DNA from: CAZYAK01 sp964645935 | GTDB lineage: Bacteria > Patescibacteriota > Gracilibacteria > Peribacterales > Peribacteraceae | DNA length: 52,659 nt | Assembly (NCBI GenBank): GCA_964645935.1 | Contig: CAZYAK010000004.1 | Location: 1 to 52,659 of the forward strand | Direction: 5' to 3' | Notes under the pieces: model-generated | Database searches by the model: none | What the model saw: only the letters and a program-made list of their open reading frames with translations | Told to the model about the DNA's origin: nothing | Program-made: the position numbers and the translations under genes | Shown here: positions 49,801-52,659 of the stretch, one piece after another | How positions within the stretch are numbered: position 1 is the first letter of the stretch | Layout of the letters: every line of letters starts with the position of its first letter

Positions 49801-50670
49801 GCTGTCGATGTACCGCTGCATCAGGCGCGCGTCGCCGTCCTTGGCGTAGTCGGCATCCTCGGTGAGGGTGTCCAGGTGGTCCAGGAGGTCTGCATCACCC
49901 TCCTTGCCGTCCAGGATGTCACGGTAGAGTGTAGGGCTCAAGTAGCGCTCCACAGCGTGGAGGATGGCATGGCCGCGTTCGTGGTCGAGCACGTCCTGGC
50001 GCGCCTGGCCCTGGAGTTGGGGAGACAGGAAGATCTCGTTGTGGGCGCGCTCGTAGTACCCGGCCACCTCGGGGACCTTGGGGTCCTTGGGGAAGCGGCC
50101 GGCCATGAGGCGTTCTTTGATACCGAACAGGTGGTTTTTAAACTCCGCGAGCGTGCGCAGGTCCGGTTCGATGACGCGCTCGATGGTCTGAAGCTCGGCC
50201 TCGGTGGTGTCCTGGTCCACGGCGCTGAGCTGGTACTCCGCCTTGGCGATGATGCGGGCGCGGTGCTCCTCCAGGAGCCCCCGCACCGAGAGCGTGGCGC
50301 TCTCGGCCGCGGTGTGCTCCTTGAGCATCGGGATCTCCACGATCTCGCCGATGGCGTCGTTCACCAGGCCGCGGACGTTGCCGCGCGTGCGCTCCACCGC
50401 CACGCGCACGTGGGGCGGCAGGATGTCGGCCGGGGCGTCAACGTCGCGCAGCAGGCGGCCCACGCGCGTGGCCGTGGCCGCCGCGCCCTGGTCGATCGTG
50501 TCGCGCACGGAACTAGCCTCCTCGTGGCCCTCGACGCGCTCCGCGTCACCGTCGTGTTCGGGGTGGCCGCCGGTCCCGCGTGGGGGTTTGGTGGCGAAAA
50601 AGAGCTCCCGCCGCTCCCGGATGGGAGAGTGGTGGGAGGCGTCGCGGGCAGTGGTGAACTGCTCCAGCAT
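46837..50670 (-). CDS. Very large soluble protein with HExxH motif, unknown function
   Basis: Predicted 1277-residue protein, the longest gene here. No signal peptide or clear membrane span. Residues 230-234 read HERGH in DVLDHERGHAILHAVERYL, a zincin-type HExxH; a third ligand is not obvious. Most of the chain is helical and charged. A Gly/Asp/His-rich linker lies near 535-560 (HGGGDHGGEEGE) and a His cluster (GGHGHHSLLDQH) near 815. The C-terminus is Pro/Gly/His-rich. It starts one base after the stop of a small membrane protein, so the two are an operon. A peptidase role is possible but unproven. Confidence 0.78.
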   Translation of the reverse strand: MLEQFTTARDASHHSPIRERRELFFATKPPRGTGGHPEHDGDAERVEGHEEASSVRDTIDQGAAATATRVGRLLRDVDAPADILPPHVRVAVERTRGNVRGLVNDAIGEIVEIPMLKEHTAAESATLSVRGLLEEHRARIIAKAEYQLSAVDQDTTEAELQTIERVIEPDLRTLAEFKNHLFGIKERLMAGRFPKDPKVPEVAGYYERAHNEIFLSPQLQGQARQDVLDHERGHAILHAVERYLSPTLYRDILDGKEGDADLLDHLDTLTEDADYAKDGDARLMQRYIDSRFETAAASIDASTPKTDKRERAAFALLDKRPALQEGPLLASFERAMLEELKLPGNGELITQMAEFAYFLEDLRRDETMDEEYDGCKENEQKLLVRLIARFGRWRLHADPNAFTSKAELKLLSHLERAYLLHFQASVAKELRSAREMHQNRERFNAMLDGLALTPKNAPPGHQVHEWYRLYGADRPALLEELINRHADYRARPVREGKTYTHLDEVCLFVLLDPKTEILPPFTRAQVDAHLSGADAPLDTPQEQDDEGVDGGIRASHGGGDHGGEEGETVTLGSNINGHQLQHTVGEQAVQMKTISNRLANAPAIINDIAPPAVARGLISELTMHSADLSHALSMNADWQRCAQVTEDWARGKVSEGEFLSVMRRFAGPESFEALATVASLPVSERRKHANDALKDIKQQVTQWDEQLQKMGDYLDELDKKKDAKDKQGSLSEPFLEVYSINQWIGAIGNVYDSYKKAWAQWYQLKESKLSKHLGDLVDGLPMSDRAKITLEMELDHKNDETKDNFKKHLEHDLADFDHVVGGHGHHSLLDQHKEDPNHFRGTLEYMASKAWLYDFDIKNRVVFGIPLKVGVNLPANWTDKRVQEYLRDLEQKQSSGEKSEAERGKSRVNNYSDIPPMIDVMQDELERNNYWATYGILERIAEKGKYPNSPIWASVTILNHIRDNPNAKKFFPKKLTDKLGTSGLEYGMIHKFFKLDRHPIARFQNGGVPFERAGNFASIVSAVERRLIALSGLPSRDKLEPWQKNLLHKQVSEVLASQTVKVMSHGHEVSVNIFDDNPPEFREYREFLENFDNTFKAKDLDDDYVNPSQPEAELSLGSSNYFFALLETASEGAFKTGQKGKMFMEKLVVQDKRIEDEVMAGRLNVSVLRNFRKATRAKMDNVAYSSWVQGNPQVTKYKCTVYKDPETGESPIILSAMLKRGLISVPVKTATMETMPLVLKELILINNQLPPGAAEAGQNPTGPARNGHGRAPAGAHH

Positions 50671-50671
50671 G

Positions 50672-51214
50672 TTAGAGTTTAAAGAGGCGGATACAGATGT
50701 CCACTAGGCGTTCCCGCTGATCCGGGCGGATCGGCAGGAAATGGCTCAGGGTGGAGCGGATCACGGTCTGGTCGATGTTGGCCGTCTGGATGACGAGCTC
50801 ACGGTCGATCCCGCGCTTGCGCAGGATGTGCAGCTCCGTGTAGTTCGGTGTCCGGACGATCCAGAACTCCTTGCACTCCTCCCAGTGGATCTTGAGGTCG
50901 TCGTACTCGAAGCCGTGGTCGTGCACCACAATGCGGCGGATGACAGGCGGCTCCCGGCGCACCAGGAAGTACCCGCCGCCGATGAGCACGGTGAGGAGCG
51001 ACAACGTCCAGTTGCCGCTGATAATGCCGTACGCGGCCATTCCCAGCACGGCGATGGACCCGAGCAGGTACCACCGCGCGCTGCGTTCATGCACGGGGTG
51101 CGTGGGCGCGGACCAGTCGAGGAGGGGGATCTTGGGCCCCAAATCCTCCTGCTGGAGCAGGGTGATCGGCGGGGCGACGACGGCGGGCGTGGCGGTGACG
51201 GAAGTAGTGTCCAT
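50672..51214 (-). CDS. Two-span membrane protein, partner of the 1277-residue protein
   Basis: Predicted 180-residue protein. A 45-residue cytosolic N-terminus leads into two close spans (YLLGSIAVLGMAAYGIIS and LSLLTVLIGGGYFLV), then a beta-rich domain (RIVVHDHGFEYDDLKIHWEE) that resembles the PH-like domains of paired-span bacterial proteins. The start at 51214 follows a TACAAT hexamer by 24 bases. Both it and the large gene depend on the shared promoter block. Confidence 0.75.
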   Translation of the reverse strand: MDTTSVTATPAVVAPPITLLQQEDLGPKIPLLDWSAPTHPVHERSARWYLLGSIAVLGMAAYGIISGNWTLSLLTVLIGGGYFLVRREPPVIRRIVVHDHGFEYDDLKIHWEECKEFWIVRTPNYTELHILRKRGIDRELVIQTANIDQTVIRSTLSHFLPIRPDQRERLVDICIRLFKL

Positions 51215-51238
51215 GTGGGTGTTTGAAGGAATCCGTAT

Positions 51239-51262
51239 ATTGTAGCCCAAAAGTCGACTTTC
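51239..51262 (-). promoter_or_regulatory. Shared 24-base promoter block (copy A)
   Basis: On the minus strand: the palindrome AAAGTCGACTTT, then TGGGC, then the -10 hexamer TACAAT. Matches the block at 42088-42111 at 21 of 24 positions. The palindrome lies in the spacer between -35 and -10, where a regulator could act. Confidence 0.7.
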
Positions 51263-51345
51263 GGACAGGGCGCGACACTTGCGAAATCCCAAGGATTATG
51301 ACAAAGATATATGTATAGTTTTTCGCTTTCCGAAGAGGAAAATCC

Positions 51346-51762
51346 TTACCGCGTGACGTGGATCTTCTTGGCGCCCTTTCCGGCCTTGGTGGCTACGGTC
51401 ACCCGGCCCCCTTCGTCCTGGGAGATATAGTAGCCGGTGTGTCCCGCTTTGGCGTCCGGATCGGTCGGGATCCCTACGAGATAGATGTCTAGGAGGGGAC
51501 TGAGATCCACGCAGCTCTTGGTCACCTCACGGTTGATGCAAATCTCCTTGGTAGAGTGGAGCGGGATGCCCGCAGGGAGGGCACCGTTGTGATCGATGGC
51601 GTACTGGTACGTGGCGTTGAGGATGGTGTTCACGTCACTGCGGCGCTGCGCGTCCTTGGCGTCCGAGAGCTGGCGCGTTGGGTTCACGGAGAACAGGACT
51701 ACCGCGCCGAGCGTGAGCACCGTGAATACGGGATCGATGAGAAAAAATCCGCGACGGTGCAT
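51346..51762 (-). CDS. Type IV pilin-like (pseudopilin) protein
   Basis: Predicted 138-residue protein. The short basic leader MHRRG is followed by FFLIDPVFTVLTLGAVVLF, a class III pilin N-terminus in which the usual Glu5 is Asp. Then comes AKDAQRRSDVNTILNATYQYA, the typical alpha-helix continuation of pseudopilins, and a small beta domain with a Cys pair (ICINREVTKSC). Processing by a prepilin peptidase after Gly5 is expected. No assembly ATPase or other pilin gene is in the window. A CT-rich leader (TTTCCTCCCCTCTC) precedes the ATG. Confidence 0.82.
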   Translation of the reverse strand: MHRRGFFLIDPVFTVLTLGAVVLFSVNPTRQLSDAKDAQRRSDVNTILNATYQYAIDHNGALPAGIPLHSTKEICINREVTKSCVDLSPLLDIYLVGIPTDPDAKAGHTGYYISQDEGGRVTVATKAGKGAKKIHVTR

Positions 51763-51847
51763 GAGAGGGGAGGAAACAGGGGAAGCCTAGGGAAGAACGG
51801 ACAGATCGGCAATTGCGTGTACGACCGGCGGGAGTATCGTCCCGTGT

Positions 51848-52069
51848 ATGCGCATCTTCAACATCACCATTGGCGTGTCGCTCCTCCTAGCCAGTCCGCT
51901 CGTCGCCCTCGCGGAGCATCCCGCCCTCCCTGCAATCGACGCAGGCTTCGCCGCCGCGCAGGATGCCGTACAACACTCGGGCCTGGACCGCGAAACGAAG
52001 TCGTCCATCAGCAACGTGCTGAAGACCCGCCACGACACGGTCAAGAACAGCATCCGGAATATTCGCTGA
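51848..52069 (+). CDS. Small secreted protein
   Basis: Predicted 73-residue protein. Signal peptide MRIFNITIGVSLLLASPLVA with cleavage near ALA-EHP. The mature 50 residues are helical and unrecognised. TATCGT (51835-51840) ends 7 bases before the ATG, which supports a real gene. It diverges from the pilin-like gene. Confidence 0.66.
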   Translation: MRIFNITIGVSLLLASPLVALAEHPALPAIDAGFAAAQDAVQHSGLDRETKSSISNVLKTRHDTVKNSIRNIR

Positions 52070-52137
52070 GCGCGAGCCGTGTTGTCGCGGTTGGCACCGT
52101 TCAACACGCTCCGAAAAAGCCGAGGTATCTGAGGCGA

Positions 52138-52428
52138 TCATGCAGCGCCCTTCTTCTCTCCCAGCGCCTCTCTGATGAACTGCATGACGGCAGGCGTGAA
52201 ACCAAATTTGCTCTGTACGGCATCTGGGATCAGACCATCAATCATCTTGATGAGATCCACGGCTCCCGTGCTGTTGGGGACCATGTTCTTGATCTTTTCG
52301 GCAACTTCGCGACCCAGCGGACTATCGGGCTTTGCGCCCTCGGCAATGGCCTTCTGTACGAGAGAAACAAGGGCAGAGACGTTGCCCATATTGCCTGCGG
52401 TTGACGTAAGGTTTGCCAGAAGAGACAT
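52138..52428 (-). CDS. Small cytosolic protein, unknown function
   Basis: Predicted 96-residue helical protein (LVSLVQKAIAEGAKPDSPLG), with no signal peptide, span or recognised family. The start at 52428 follows a CT-rich leader (GTCCTCCCTCAACCC) and a TAGACT hexamer 29 bases upstream; a longer frame to 52485 would run through that promoter. The stop is close to the convergent secreted-protein gene. Confidence 0.66.
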   Translation of the reverse strand: MSLLANLTSTAGNMGNVSALVSLVQKAIAEGAKPDSPLGREVAEKIKNMVPNSTGAVDLIKMIDGLIPDAVQSKFGFTPAVMQFIREALGEKKGAA

Positions 52429-52532
52429 GGGTTGAGGGAGGACAACAGGTGACCGGAGTCTACCCTGCGCTGAGAGACAAATCATCTCTGCAAATTTTCA
52501 AATCATCACCTCCCCGACGCGTCTTCTGCTGC

Positions 52533-52566
52533 TCCCACGGGAGGGGTTGGGAGGTCCGCCTCCCAA
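52533..52566 (-). repeat. Second copy of the GGGAGG hairpin repeat
   Basis: Minus-strand TTGGGAGGCGGACCTCCCAA (52547-52566), followed by CCCCTCCCGTGGGA, nearly identical to 38697-38729. No tRNA-like ends are present at this copy. The 231 bases from 52429 to the window end hold no gene. Confidence 0.75.
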
Positions 52567-52605
52567 GCAAGCAATGGGCACCACCAGGCCATCCGCGTTC
52601 CACGG

Positions 52606-52626
52606 AAAACGCCGCTCGGGGCGGCG
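52606..52626 (-). terminator. Terminator of a gene beyond the right edge
   Basis: On the minus strand CGCCGC, loop CCCGA, GCGGCG and then TTTT. It would end a leftward transcript entering from outside the window. Confidence 0.65.
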
Positions 52627-52659
52627 CAGGAACAACGGACGAGATGGACTGGTGGGCAA

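Noticed and set aside
1..52659. UGA recoding as in Gracilibacteria
   Set aside because: Many well-recognised genes (gdhA, ruvC, FemAB-type, nuclease) end properly at TGA, with no in-frame TGA inside conserved domains.

Overview
The window looks like a compact, GC-rich genome of the Patescibacteria (Candidate Phyla Radiation) type; the class cannot be fixed from this sequence alone. Reasons: very small intergenic gaps, several gene pairs that overlap or abut, a membrane-tethered MurF-like ligase, the MurL/MurD pair for glutamate entry into peptidoglycan, an archaeal-type PEP carboxylase, TrbC/VirB2-like and pilin-like small membrane proteins, a stand-alone 5'-3' exonuclease, a shortened glycogen-synthase-like protein, and many lineage-specific proteins of unknown function. 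TGA is used as a normal stop throughout, so the UGA-recoded groups (Gracilibacteria, Absconditabacteria) are unlikely. All four tRNA genes (Met-CAT, Leu-CAA, Ile-GAT, Lys-CTT) encode their CCA ends.

Layout. 146-4324 (minus): translationally coupled envelope cassette, MurF-like ligase, DegT/DnrJ-type PLP enzyme, FemAB-type aminoacyltransferase, small membrane protein. 4403-10600 (minus): alpha/beta hydrolase, a PRMT-like methyltransferase, a lipoprotein, then an apparently less GC-rich stretch with an NRAMP-related transporter, an SLH-domain protein, a frameshifted methyltransferase and tRNA-Met. 10826-13289: copper/cupredoxin-type envelope genes with a perfect 19-bp palindrome over a promoter. 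13366-18542: PEP carboxylase, GrpE, a structured RNA candidate, murD and murL. 18608-25712: tRNA-Leu, LysE exporter, BtuF-like protein, CADD/TenA-like protein, glutamate dehydrogenase, Ser/Thr kinase, thioredoxin reductase, DMT transporter. 25725-28781: bL33, NUDIX, RecF, a membrane protein, RuvC. 28852-36704: an uncharacterised three-gene operon, a Qnr-like pentapeptide-repeat protein, a 59-codon membrane protein, tRNA-Ile, PRPP synthetase and small membrane or secreted proteins. 36873-46651: TruB, a DNA methyltransferase, tRNA-Lys, SDR and GNAT proteins, half of a GT-B enzyme, exonuclease, FtsA, FtsZ, dUTPase. 46837-52428: a 1277-residue protein with an HERGH motif behind a small membrane protein, a pilin-like protein and small secreted or cytosolic proteins.

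The most striking feature is how genes start. About twenty genes have a TANNNT promoter hexamer ending 6 or 7 bases before the ATG or GTG, which predicts leaderless mRNAs. Most other operon-leading genes have short pyrimidine-rich leaders without a purine Shine-Dalgarno tract. Two unrelated minus-strand operons (starts at 42057 and 51214) share a 24-base promoter block with an AAAGTSSACTTT core. The intergenic regions also carry a family of REP-like inverted repeats and a second, hairpin-forming repeat.

No CRISPR array, insertion sequence, rRNA gene or prophage was seen.
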